Source: Streptomyces sp. F001
GTDB taxonomy: Bacteria; Actinomycetota; Actinomycetes; Streptomycetales; Streptomycetaceae
NCBI RefSeq assembly: GCF_004187715.1
Contig: NZ_QZWF01000042.1
Coordinates: 1 to 48,290 of the forward strand
Direction: 5' to 3'
Length of the DNA stretch: 48,290 bases
A model generated the notes under the pieces. The model had not been told where the DNA came from. It made no database searches and worked only from the letters and a program-made list of their open reading frames with translations. A program made the translations under genes and the position numbers. Below, piece by piece: positions 15,758-23,846 of this stretch; positions within the stretch are counted from its first letter, which is position 1, and every line of letters begins with the position of its first letter.

Positions 15758-16636
15758 ATGCGACAGTTCACCGCCATCGTCAACCCCACCGCGGGCGGTT
15801 CCGCCGGGGTCGCGGTGCTGCTCCGCGTGGCCCGCCTGCTGAGGCAGGCCGGGGCCGAGCTGGAGACCGAGTACAGCCGCAGCCTGGCTCACGCCCGGGA
15901 TCTCGCCCGTCAGGCCGGCCAGCGGCACCGGGTCGTCCTGGCCGTCGGCGGCGACGGAATCGCCGGCGGCATCGGCGGCGCCCTCAGCGGCACCGACACG
16001 CTCCTCGGCCTGATCCCGGCGGGCCGAGGCAACGACTTCGCCCGCGCGCTCGGCGTGGCCACTGATCCGGAGGCACTCGCCCGGGTGCTGCTCGACGGCG
16101 ATCCCCGCTTCGTCGACACCATCGAAGTGGAGTCCGCCCACGGCCGCAGCGTCGTCCTCGGCAGCGTGTACGCGGGTGTCGACGCCCTCGCCAACCGCCA
16201 CGCCAACCGCTCAGCACTGTTCAAGGGTGCCGCCTCCTACTACGCAGGCGGGCTGCGGGCCGTCGCCACCTGGCGCCCGGCCGCCTACCGGGTCACCGTC
16301 GACGGCGAGCAACTCGCGCACCGTGGCTACACCGTCGTCGCCGCCAACTCCGCCTACTACGGCTCCGGCCGGATCATCGCCCCCGGCGCCCGCATCGACG
16401 ACGGACTTCTTGAAGTGGTGATGATCCGTGAGGCACCGCGCCGGCTCTTCTTCACCCTGATGCAGGAGCTCAGGTCCGGGACCCACGTTCACCGGCCGGA
16501 AGTGCAGATCGTCCAGGGAAGAGAGATCCGCATCGAGGCCGACCGCGAGGTGCCGTGGGGCGCCGACGGCGAGGTCGACGCCGTCCTTCCCGTCACGGCT
16601 CGGGTGCTGCCCGGGGCCCTCGCCGTGCTCTGCTAG
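15758..16636 (+). CDS. Diacylglycerol/lipid kinase (DgkB/YegS family)
   Basis: 292 residues, the normal length. The N-terminal catalytic domain has IVNPTAGG (residues ~8-15), the nucleotide-binding VLAVGGDGIAGGIGGAL with the family GGDG motif, and LGLIPAGRGNDFARALG. The C-terminal beta domain carries YYGSGRIIAPGARIDDGLLEVVMI and ends PVTARVLPGAL. It phosphorylates diacylglycerol or a related lipid with ATP to feed phosphatidate synthesis. GGAGG lies about nine bases before the ATG. It starts 57 bases after the alkyl-DHAP-synthase-like gene and probably shares its transcript, giving a two-gene glycerolipid unit opposite TetR-glpD. Confidence 0.9.
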   Translation: MRQFTAIVNPTAGGSAGVAVLLRVARLLRQAGAELETEYSRSLAHARDLARQAGQRHRVVLAVGGDGIAGGIGGALSGTDTLLGLIPAGRGNDFARALGVATDPEALARVLLDGDPRFVDTIEVESAHGRSVVLGSVYAGVDALANRHANRSALFKGAASYYAGGLRAVATWRPAAYRVTVDGEQLAHRGYTVVAANSAYYGSGRIIAPGARIDDGLLEVVMIREAPRRLFFTLMQELRSGTHVHRPEVQIVQGREIRIEADREVPWGADGEVDAVLPVTARVLPGALAVLC

Positions 16637-16897
16637 CACTCCGGTCGAAGTTCGCTGTTCCCACTGGTGAGGCCCAGGTTGTGAACGTATTCGGCTGATG
16701 TGCCGTCAGGAGCCCGGGAACGGGGCCGACGGTCTGGCCGCGCGCCGGGACGACGCTGCTCCGGGCGCGGCGCGCCCGCGCCGTCGACGGGGAGATGAGC
16801 GTGCGCCTTGACCGTGCGGTCGGCGAAGTGCCGACGGCGCTCCGGCGGTGCGGTCCGGAGTGCACCATCCTGGTCGTCTTCTCCGGCGACAACGGAC

Positions 16898-17006
16898 GTG
16901 ATCCCGCTGTCCGGCGCCCGCGTCGCCCTCGTCGTGGGCGATGTCGTCGGCCGCGGCCTGCATGCATCTGCCGGCATCGGCCGCCTGCGGTCGGCGGTTC
17001 GCGTGG
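16898..17006 (+). pseudogene. Fragment of a PP2C/SpoIIE-type phosphatase
   Basis: The plus frame through 16898-17006 reads IPLSGARVALVVGDVVGRG followed by LHASAGIGRLRSAVR. This is the metal-binding GDVxGxGxxASxxMGxLRxxxR core of SpoIIE-like PP2C serine phosphatases, which are abundant in Streptomyces. Only about 36 codons are recognisable. The flanking sequence in every frame lacks the rest of the domain, so this is a gene scrap. The remainder of 16637-17038 holds nothing I recognise. Confidence 0.55.
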
Positions 17007-17038
17007 CTCCACCGGACCCGTCCGTCTCACCGGCCCCG

Positions 17039-17065
17039 CCCCCGGAATCCTCGCGATTCCGGGGG
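17039..17065. terminator. Bidirectional intrinsic terminator hairpin
   Basis: CCCCCGGAATC at 17039-17049 pairs perfectly with GATTCCGGGGG at 17055-17065 around a five-base loop. The 11-bp stem lies 31 bases beyond the stop of the minus-strand polysaccharide lyase, the last gene of its operon. It also lies between that gene and the convergent lipid kinase. No T-run follows, as is common in Streptomyces. Confidence 0.7.
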
Positions 17066-17096
17066 CTCCTGCTTGCTCAGGCGAGCGTGCCACCGG

Positions 17097-17861
17097 CTAA
17101 GGGATCGCCTCCTGCCACGTCGTGGCGATGCGCGGGTGGTACAGGTCGTGGGTCTGGGTGCCGTTGACGCTGGAGCGGCGGTAGATGCCCCAGTGGACGT
17201 TGTTCTCCTCGCCGTCCCATGTCTGGCCGTAGTGGACGGTGGTGCCGTTGGCGAGAGTCTGCCAGGCGCCGTTGTACCAGACCTGGACGTAGCCGACGGT
17301 GCGGTCCTCCGAGTAGCGGATCTTGAGCATCATGGAGAACCACTGGCCCTGCCGGAGCGGGGTGGACCAGACCGTGCGGCCGACCTGGGTGCCGTTGATG
17401 TCCTCGTCGTTGCGGAGCGTGAGGTTGCCGCCGCCGACGCCCAGGGTGAGCGGATGGTTGGCCACGTTGGTGCCGTGGCTCTTGAGCTGGAGGATGTAGT
17501 TCCAGGTGTTGGTGGTGGGGGCGGTGACCCTGGACTTCCAGCCGATGTAGACGGTCATGCCGTCGGTGAGGCTGCGACGGGCGACGGCCATCTCGCAGCG
17601 TTCGCTGTTGCCGTCGGTGACCTCGTTGACCGTGAAGCGCGGGACGTTGCCGTACGTCGCGTCGCTGTGCCAGTTGATCGCGCCATTGGGGCAGGTACCG
17701 ATGCCGGGCAAGGTGTTGCCGCCCTGCCAGATCACGGTGGCGTGACTGGTCGGAGCGACTCCCGTGACCAGGGTGAACGCGGTGGCGACCAGGCCGGTGC
17801 CGGCGTACCAGCGGCGCCGACGGGGCGCCGTCGAGCGGGACCTGTCTTTGCGCACTGCCAT
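17097..17861 (-). CDS. Secreted polysaccharide lyase, heparin lyase I-like
   Basis: 254 residues. A basic start (APRRRRWYAG) and hydrophobic core ending near SHA form a signal peptide. The mature protein looks like the concanavalin-type jelly roll of the Polysacc_lyase (heparin lyase I, PF14099) family. It contains RFTVNEVTDGNSERCE, YIGWKSRV, NYILQLKSHGT, VGYVQVWYNGAWQTLANG and the closing VHWGIYRR. Such enzymes cleave uronic-acid-containing chains by beta-elimination, leaving an unsaturated uronyl end. Substrate within the family varies widely (heparin, glucuronan, others) and is not predictable. It is the last gene of the minus-strand saccharide operon, 48 bases after the GH95-like gene. 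Confidence 0.75.
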   Translation of the reverse strand: MAVRKDRSRSTAPRRRRWYAGTGLVATAFTLVTGVAPTSHATVIWQGGNTLPGIGTCPNGAINWHSDATYGNVPRFTVNEVTDGNSERCEMAVARRSLTDGMTVYIGWKSRVTAPTTNTWNYILQLKSHGTNVANHPLTLGVGGGNLTLRNDEDINGTQVGRTVWSTPLRQGQWFSMMLKIRYSEDRTVGYVQVWYNGAWQTLANGTTVHYGQTWDGEENNVHWGIYRRSSVNGTQTHDLYHPRIATTWQEAIP

Positions 17862-17909
17862 AAGGACTCCCAGGACGGGGGACGAGGGACTGTGCTCAGG
17901 AGCGCTGTG

Positions 17910-20702
17910 TCACCTCCTTCCGTGGTTCGAGGCGGTGATGCGGTACGTCGTCCCGGCCGTGGTCGGGAACGAGACCTTGTCGCCGTCGGCCTGGTACCGC
18001 ACGGTCCTGCCGCGCTCGTCGACCACTCTGACGCGCTGCTCACCCCAGGGGCTGACCAGCGTGAACCGATCGCCCTTGTCGCTGGTGACGTCGATGTGCC
18101 GGACCATGCCGGACTTCTGCTCGGCGGAGAGCAGGAAGGCGCCCTTCGCACGCAGCCGCACGAACTTTGCGTCGCGCTCGGCCGGCCAGGAGGGGAAGAC
18201 CCGGGTCGTGCCCTGATACGTCTGCAGCATCATCGAGTTGATTGTTTCGATCGCCCCGGACGTCTCCTGCGCGCCGCCGAACTGACGCACCGTGTGGTTG
18301 GGCCGCCACAGGTTCCCGATCACCGTCCGGAACTTGGCGATCAGGTCCTCGGGGTCCCAGCCGACCCGCGCCGCGATGGTGAAGGTCTTCGGGAAGCCGT
18401 TCCCGGACGAGCCGCGCGAGCCCGGCCGGAACGGATCGACCCACTCCAGGGTGTTGCGGGCGAGCCGCAGCAGCTCCGGGTCGCCGCCGATCGCGAGGTT
18501 GTCGCTGGGGTGGACGACACCCTCCAGGTTGATCGGCTGGTCGTTCTTGTTGAGCAGGTCATTGCCCTTGATGGGGTTGTTGATCTCGGAGGCGAGCAGG
18601 ATGACGTCCAGACCGTCGCGCACCCCCGTCGGATACGGCGTCAGATTGTCCAGGACCTCCTGCCACCTGGGCCGCATCTCCGCGTCCACACCGAGAGTTT
18701 TGCTGCCGTCGATCAGGGCGGTCAGGACCCGGCGCAGATAGCCCAGGTCGTAGACGGAGTTGACGTCGTCACCGCCCTCGTTGACCGCGCTGTGCCGGAT
18801 GACGTACTTGCCGGTCGCGGCGTCCTTCTCGATGAAGTCCAGCCAGAACGCGCCGAGTTCCTTCAGGAGCGGGTACGTCGTCTCACGGAAGAACTCGATG
18901 TCACCCGTGTACTCGTAGTCCATGAGGAAGGGCAGCACCGCGAAGGTGGCGTTGGTCTGCTGGTCGCTCGGCAGCTTCTGGTAGTTCTTGACCGGGGCGA
19001 TCGGGTCCTCGGCGGGGGCGGGCCGGGTGGTGTTGAACGGTGAGATGGAGCGCTGGAAGGAGAGCCCCCGGTAACCGGCGGCGCGGGTGCGGTTGCGCTG
19101 CCAGGGGACCTCGGCCTCGATCACGCGGTAGTACGGCTGGGCCAGTTCGGGCCGGTTGGCAGAGTAGACGCCGTAGTACTGCGACTCGGTGTTGTAGTTG
19201 AGGAAGTAGCGGTTGCCGAGGTTCGCGCTCTCCGCGGTGCGCCAGGGTGAGTAGGTGCCGCCGGGCAGGAAGCCGGCGTGGTTGGCGGCGGCTACCGCGT
19301 ACAGGCCGCCGTAGTAGAACTTGTTGAGGGTCTTGTCGCCGGTGTCCAGGTACGACTTCAGCCAGAACGTCCTCCACCGGTCCAGGTGGTTGCGGTGCGC
19401 ACGCTCGATGCCGGCCCGGTCGACGGTGGCGGCGCGCTCCACGGCCCGGTCGGTGACGGTTTGCAGCGCGGTCGTGTTGCTGTACGTGCCGTTGCCGTGC
19501 ACGGAGGTGACCAGGCGGACCGTGCGGCCGGGCGTCAGGTCGAAGGCGAGGCGAGCGGTGTTCGCTGTCGGGGTGCCGGCGGTGACCTGTCCCTCGGCGC
19601 CGAGCACCTTGGTGGAGGCGGCGGCCTTGGAGACCCAGCCGGTTGCGGTGTCGGTGCCGGTGGCGCGGTTCACCCAGACCTGGCCGTCGCCTGAGGTTCC
19701 GGCGGTCCCGTTCGGGGCGCTGAGGTCGATCCGGATCGGGACGACTCCGGCGTCCTCGTCCGTACGCACCTCGGTGACCAGCAGATTCTCGCCGTCCGCG
19801 AGCCAGCTGCGGGTGTGCAGGACCTTGCCGCCGACCGTCTGCGTGCCGCGCACCTCGGCCTTGGCGATGTCCTGGAACTGCCGGTACGCCGGGTCGTCCC
19901 CGGAGCCGGCCAGTACGTCGGTGCTGCCGTGGAAGAGCTGGAGGTCGCGGAGATACGCCTTCTGGTTCGGGTCGGCCGGGTCGCGTACCGCGCCGGCGAT
20001 TCTCAGGCGGACGTAGCGGGCGGTGAAGGCCGGGACCGTGCGGTCGGTCAGTTCGGCGGTGTTCCCGGTGACCGTGTCGATGTCCGACCAGTCGGTGCCG
20101 TTGTCGCTCTTCTGGAGGGTGAAGCCACGGGTGTTGAGTTTCTGGTAGTTGTCGGCGCGGCCCTGGTGGCCATTGTGCCGGACCACCCAGCGGTCCACGG
20201 TGCGGGCGGTGCCGAGGTCGACGGTGACCCACTGCGGGTCGTCGGCGCTTGCGTTGGACTTGGACACCCAGCGGGTCTCCGGATTGCCGTCGATGACGCA
20301 GGACGCGGTGCACTCAAGCGTGTCCTTGGCGGTGGCACTCGCCTTCGCGTCGGTGGGGCTGCTGATGCTGATCCGGCCGAACTGGCCCTGCCCGTTGGAG
20401 GCGTGCCAGAAGTCCGACTTGGCAACGTAGTACGTCTGGGCGTGATCCCGGGCGTCGGAGGTGACCGCGAGATCTCCGTTGCCGAGCAGCAGGCCGGCGG
20501 TGTAGCCGGTGGACTCCACGGTGTTGAGGGCCGGGGGAGCGGTGTAGGCGTCGTCGGCCTGGGCAAGCAAAGAACTCAGCTCGGCCCAGTTCTGTCCCCG
20601 GCTCGGTGCGTGCCGGTCGACTGCCGAGGCGGGCGTGGCCGTGAGGGCCACCGTGACCAGGGTGAACGCGAGCCCGGCGCGGGCCCGGCGGTTGACTTTC
20701 AT
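17910..20702 (-). CDS. GH95-like glycosidase with inserted discoidin (F5/8C) domain
   Basis: 930 residues. The ATG at 20702 has GGAGGA nine bases upstream; an upstream ATG at 20723 would include that site. A signal peptide ends near ATPASA. The N-terminal GH95-type sandwich begins at GYTAGLLLGNGDLAV. It is interrupted at about residues 110-265 by a discoidin/CBM32 module (CVIDGNPETRWVS, PQWVTVDLGTARTVDRWVV, FTARYVRLRIAG). The (alpha/alpha)6-type region has NKFYYGGLYAVAAANHAG, GNRYFLNYNTESQYYG and a C-terminal GAIETINSMMLQTYQGTTRVFPSWP. GH95 enzymes remove alpha-L-fucose or L-galactose from side chains. This member is divergent, so the family call is by overall pattern. It sits between the Gfo/Idh gene and a polysaccharide lyase in one operon. 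Confidence 0.7.
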   Translation of the reverse strand: MKVNRRARAGLAFTLVTVALTATPASAVDRHAPSRGQNWAELSSLLAQADDAYTAPPALNTVESTGYTAGLLLGNGDLAVTSDARDHAQTYYVAKSDFWHASNGQGQFGRISISSPTDAKASATAKDTLECTASCVIDGNPETRWVSKSNASADDPQWVTVDLGTARTVDRWVVRHNGHQGRADNYQKLNTRGFTLQKSDNGTDWSDIDTVTGNTAELTDRTVPAFTARYVRLRIAGAVRDPADPNQKAYLRDLQLFHGSTDVLAGSGDDPAYRQFQDIAKAEVRGTQTVGGKVLHTRSWLADGENLLVTEVRTDEDAGVVPIRIDLSAPNGTAGTSGDGQVWVNRATGTDTATGWVSKAAASTKVLGAEGQVTAGTPTANTARLAFDLTPGRTVRLVTSVHGNGTYSNTTALQTVTDRAVERAATVDRAGIERAHRNHLDRWRTFWLKSYLDTGDKTLNKFYYGGLYAVAAANHAGFLPGGTYSPWRTAESANLGNRYFLNYNTESQYYGVYSANRPELAQPYYRVIEAEVPWQRNRTRAAGYRGLSFQRSISPFNTTRPAPAEDPIAPVKNYQKLPSDQQTNATFAVLPFLMDYEYTGDIEFFRETTYPLLKELGAFWLDFIEKDAATGKYVIRHSAVNEGGDDVNSVYDLGYLRRVLTALIDGSKTLGVDAEMRPRWQEVLDNLTPYPTGVRDGLDVILLASEINNPIKGNDLLNKNDQPINLEGVVHPSDNLAIGGDPELLRLARNTLEWVDPFRPGSRGSSGNGFPKTFTIAARVGWDPEDLIAKFRTVIGNLWRPNHTVRQFGGAQETSGAIETINSMMLQTYQGTTRVFPSWPAERDAKFVRLRAKGAFLLSAEQKSGMVRHIDVTSDKGDRFTLVSPWGEQRVRVVDERGRTVRYQADGDKVSFPTTAGTTYRITASNHGRR

Positions 20703-20783
20703 GGGCGTACGTCCTCCAGACATGGGTGATCATGGGCATGACATGCGCCGTGCGGCAGCCTGAGCCGCCGCCGCACCGGCGCC

Positions 20784-22112
20784 TCAGAGCGTGACGACGG
20801 TCCCGGTCAGCCGGGCCCGTTCGGCGGCGAACACCACCCGATGCCCCTCCACGCTGTCCTCGACCCGGGAGCGGATCAGCTCCGGCCGCCCCTGGTGCAG
20901 GGCGTCGACGAAGCAGCGGATCAGGTTCTCGTCGCCGCCCGCGTGCCCCTCGGCGGCCGAGGAGCCGTCGAGGGAGGTGTCGACGGTGGTGGTGCGTTCG
21001 GTGCGGAAGTCGTACAGATGCAAGTGACGGCCGTCACCGGTGAGTTGGCCACGGGTGCCGAAGAACTTCGTGTGCCGGTTCTCCAGCGGGGTGAATGCGG
21101 TCATGGTGAACGAGGCAGTGACGCCGCCCTCGTACTCCAGGCTCACCACCTGGTGGTCGGCGACGTCGTTGTCGCACGCGTAGACGCACCGCCCGTACGG
21201 TCCCTCGGCCAGCGCGCGGGTCACCGCCTCTTCCGTGAGGTCGCCTGCGGTCATGACGCGGGTGAAGTACTGCTTGGTGCCGCCCTCACGGAGTCCGTCG
21301 CGGTACAGGGTGGTCGCCGAATAGGGGCAGAGGTTCTGCAATGGGCAGTCCAGACAGCGGTCGGTGGCCTCGGCGGGCCGGTTCTCTGGGCGGAAGTGGG
21401 CGAGCCCGCCGAAGGAAGAGGTGCGCAGCACACGGCGGCCGATGACATGGCCGAGCCAGTCGATGTCGTGGCAGGACTTGGTCAGCAGGGAGAAGGCGGT
21501 TTCGTCGGTGCGGCGCCAGTTGCCGCGGACGAAGGAGTGCGCGAAGTGGTAGGCACCGACCGGTTCCAGATGCTCGACGCTCACGATGTCGCCGATCTGA
21601 GGCAGGAGCGCGCGGAGTTGCTCGGTGTAGCGGGTGTACCGCATCACGTGGCAGACCGCGATCACCGCTCCGGTGCGGGCGGCGACCTCGCCGATGGCGG
21701 TGGACTCGGCCTCCGTCGGCGCGATCGGCTTCTCCAGGAGGATGTCGTAGCCCTGCTCGGCGAAGGTCCGCGCGGGCGCCAGATGATCCGCGTCCAGCGT
21801 GGCCACGATCACCGCGTCCGCGAGCCGGCCGTGGGCGGCCAGCTCCCGCCAGTCCGTGAAGACACGGTCGGCGGGGATGGAGTGCCGGGCCGCGAAGCGG
21901 GCGCGGACCGTGGGCCGGGCGTCGGCGACGGCGGCGATCTCGGCCTTCTCCGGCCACTGCGCGGCGAGTCCGGCGTACGCGGCGCCGCGGGCACCGGCGC
22001 CGACGACGGCGATCCGTACCGGGCGGTCCAGCGGGGTGCCGGGGTGGCTGTGCAGATTGGCGTGCGGCGAGGCTGTGCCGCGGCTGTCCATGGCGGTGGT
22101 CATCCGAGTCAT
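20784..22112 (-). CDS. Gfo/Idh/MocA-family oxidoreductase
   Basis: 442 residues. The N-terminal Rossmann fold reads RIAVVGAGARGAAYAGLA (about residue 32), then the family motifs ADAVIVATLDADHL and LLEKPIAPTEAE (the lysine of EKP is catalytic in the family), followed by HVMRYTRYT. The C-terminal Gfo/Idh domain contains KSCHDIDWLGHVIG. It is interrupted by a Cys-rich stretch CLDCPLQNLCPY and, later, RCVYACDNDVADHQV. NAD(P)-dependent oxidation or epimerisation of a sugar or its derivative is the expected role. The ATG at 22112 overlaps the stop of the permease gene (ATGA); ATG 22103, nine bases after AAGGG, is also possible. Co-transcribed with transport and glycosidase genes, it probably processes the imported sugar. 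Confidence 0.85.
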   Translation of the reverse strand: MTRMTTAMDSRGTASPHANLHSHPGTPLDRPVRIAVVGAGARGAAYAGLAAQWPEKAEIAAVADARPTVRARFAARHSIPADRVFTDWRELAAHGRLADAVIVATLDADHLAPARTFAEQGYDILLEKPIAPTEAESTAIGEVAARTGAVIAVCHVMRYTRYTEQLRALLPQIGDIVSVEHLEPVGAYHFAHSFVRGNWRRTDETAFSLLTKSCHDIDWLGHVIGRRVLRTSSFGGLAHFRPENRPAEATDRCLDCPLQNLCPYSATTLYRDGLREGGTKQYFTRVMTAGDLTEEAVTRALAEGPYGRCVYACDNDVADHQVVSLEYEGGVTASFTMTAFTPLENRHTKFFGTRGQLTGDGRHLHLYDFRTERTTTVDTSLDGSSAAEGHAGGDENLIRCFVDALHQGRPELIRSRVEDSVEGHRVVFAAERARLTGTVVTL

Positions 22113-22927
22113 CCCTTGACGGCTCCCCCGGTGAGGCCCTTCACGAAGTGCTTCTGCAGTGCGAGATAGAAGACGAGGACCGGCAGTGTGGCCATGAACA
22201 TCAGGCCGAACATGGAGCCGAAGTCCCGCTGGAACTGCCCGAGCGAGCGGTAGACGCCCACGGTCACCGTGGTGCCGCCGGCCGGGCCGAGAATGATCAG
22301 AGGGTTGAGGAAGTCGTTCCAGATCCACACCCCGAGGAAGATCAGCACGCTCGCGGTGGCCGGCCGCAGCAGCGGGAACACCACACGCCAGAAGGTGCCG
22401 AACCGGCCCGAGCCGTCCATCGCCGCGGCCTCCTCCAGTTCGACGGGGATGGTGCGCACGAAGGCGGAGAAGACGAAGACCCCGAACGGCACGTAGTAGC
22501 CGACGTTGAAGAGCACCAGGCCGCCGATCGTGCCCATGAGCCCGGCGAGGCCGAGCACCTCGGTCACCGGAACCAGGATCACCTGCGGCGGGATCATCAG
22601 CCCCGCGAGCAGGACGAGAAGCGCGATCCTGCCGAAGCGGCCCGTCGACCGGGCCACGTAGTGCCCGAGCATCGCCGAGGCGACGGTGAGCACGACGATG
22701 GACAGCAGCGTCACGGTGACGCTGTTGAGCAGGCCGTTCCAGAAGAGCCGGTCGGGACGGGTGAGCGCGGCCGTGAGGTTGTCCAGCGTCGGTGGCAGCG
22801 GGAGCGAGGCCGGCGAGGCGGTGATGTCCGGGCCCGGCTTGAAGACGTTGGTCAGGACCAGGTAGAGCGGGAGGAAGAAGGCGGCGGTGACGGTCAGCGT
22901 CACCAGCATCTGCAGGCTCCGTCTCAC
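22109..22927 (-). CDS. ABC sugar permease, MalG type
   Basis: 272 residues. The GTG at 22927 is supported by GGGAGG seven bases upstream and by overlap with the stop of the preceding permease fragment (GTGA). Six membrane helices are visible (LQMLVTLTVTAAFFLPLYLVL at the start). The EAA loop is EAAAMDGSGRFGTFWRVVFP, and the end QKHFVKGLTGGAVKG is the MalG-type C-terminus. It needs a MalF partner and a binding protein. Both should lie immediately upstream, but only the last 38 codons of the partner remain, so this transporter is unlikely to work unless a partner is supplied in trans. Confidence 0.9.
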   Translation of the reverse strand: MRRSLQMLVTLTVTAAFFLPLYLVLTNVFKPGPDITASPASLPLPPTLDNLTAALTRPDRLFWNGLLNSVTVTLLSIVVLTVASAMLGHYVARSTGRFGRIALLVLLAGLMIPPQVILVPVTEVLGLAGLMGTIGGLVLFNVGYYVPFGVFVFSAFVRTIPVELEEAAAMDGSGRFGTFWRVVFPLLRPATASVLIFLGVWIWNDFLNPLIILGPAGGTTVTVGVYRSLGQFQRDFGSMFGLMFMATLPVLVFYLALQKHFVKGLTGGAVKG

Positions 22928-23040
22928 AGGTCGACCTCCCTGCGCTTGAGGATCCGCAGTGCCAGCGACGACACCACGGCGACGATCGTCAGCATCAGCA
23001 CCGCCATCGCCGACGAAAGGCCGGTGCGGTTCTCGGTGAA
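22924..23040 (-). pseudogene. Truncated ABC permease (MalF-type), last 38 codons
   Basis: The frame ending at 22924 reads FTENRTGLSSAMAVLMLTIV, then LALRILKRREVDL and stop. This is the final membrane helix and cytoplasmic tail of a MalF-type permease, and it overlaps the next gene's start in the usual way. Permease-like sequence stops at 23040. Upstream sequence (23041 onward) is unrelated and leads into a helicase-associated-domain fragment. The rest of the permease gene and the expected binding-protein gene are therefore missing. Confidence 0.75.
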
Positions 23041-23111
23041 TGATGACGGCACCGCGCAGGTGCAGCCCGGCCTCGACGATGCCGCCTCGTGCGACGTCAC
23101 GCGCTGGACGG

Positions 23112-23550
23112 CTACCAGCGCATGCGGAGGGCATCGAGATCGGCGCGTCGTTGCGGGCTGAGTCTCGCCGCGCGGCGGCTGTTGTCCAGAAACGACCCGA
23201 GCCTGATCGGCTCCCCCTCCACGGTCTCCACGTGTTTGCGCGGCACGGTCAGATGCCCTTCGCGGTCGTGGAACTGGCGGGCTGCCGCCACGTTCCGTTC
23301 CCACGCCGCGCTCTGCGAGCGGCGAGCCGGCTGCGCGTCCTCATCTGCGAGCTCTGCTCCGAGAGTCTCCAGCAGGTACTGCCGCGCAGGAACGAGCTTG
23401 TCCCACCTGACCCGCTGCCCTGCAATCCACCCGCCCAGGTCCTCGCCCTGCACGATCACCTCGCCCGTCCCGGCGGGCAGGACGCCGCCGGCCTTCACGT
23501 GGGCGAGTGCGAGCCGGTAGGCACGCTGCCGGCTGACTGTAGGATCCGCG
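23112..23550 (-). pseudogene. Helicase-associated-domain gene, C-terminal fragment
   Basis: The minus frame reads SRQRAYRLALAHVKAGGVLP, GEVIVQGEDLGGWIAGQRVRW, WERNVAAARQFHDREGHLTV and LGSFLDNSRRAARLSPQR, ending DALRMRW and stop. These are the Trp-rich repeats of the helicase-associated (HA, PF03457) domain found at the C-terminus of large DEAD/DEAH helicases on Streptomyces chromosome arms and plasmids. A GTG at 23498 could start a 128-residue ORF, but recognisable sequence extends upstream of it. The helicase core is absent, so this is the surviving 3' end. It abuts the truncated permease on one side and the GAGCA repeat array on the other. Confidence 0.7.
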
Positions 23551-23557
23551 ATTCCGT

Positions 23558-23613
23558 GAGCACTGTTGGCAGATCATGAGCACTGTCCGAGCAAATCCGG
23601 GCGATCACGAGCA
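23558..23613. repeat. GAGCA direct-repeat array, possible IS21-type end
   Basis: GAGCA occurs at 23558, 23578, 23589 and 23609, a regular 20-11-20 spacing. Three copies sit in longer related units (CGTGAGCACTG, CATGAGCACTG, CACGAGCATTG). Short tandem repeats arranged like this are known at IS21-family termini, where the transposase binds. No istA or istB gene is in the window, so an orphan IS end is inferred. It coincides with the break point of the helicase fragment. Confidence 0.4.
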
Positions 23614-23846
23614 TTGGTGACGTTCAGTGGTTGTAGTGGCAGATGGCAGCCGTCGCGGTAAGCCTCTGTCATGCGGTACTGCAGCGCGGCGGTTTGGCGG
23701 CCGAGCTACGTGATTCCGCGAAGCGCCCCCGTCTGGACGAGGTCGTCAATATCGTGCCGGACGAGGCAGCTGGATCGCGCTGCTTCACAGCCAGGACTGT
23801 TGCTGGAAGCATCCCGGACAACTCGTCATATCAACGGGGGAACAAC

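Noticed and set aside
16593..17100. Open frames on both strands between the lipid kinase and the lyase
   Set aside because: Except for the 36-codon PP2C-like core they show no coding pattern.
23558..23613. CRISPR-like repeat array
   Set aside because: Repeat units are only 5-11 bases and the spacing alternates 20 and 11, unlike CRISPR repeats and spacers.
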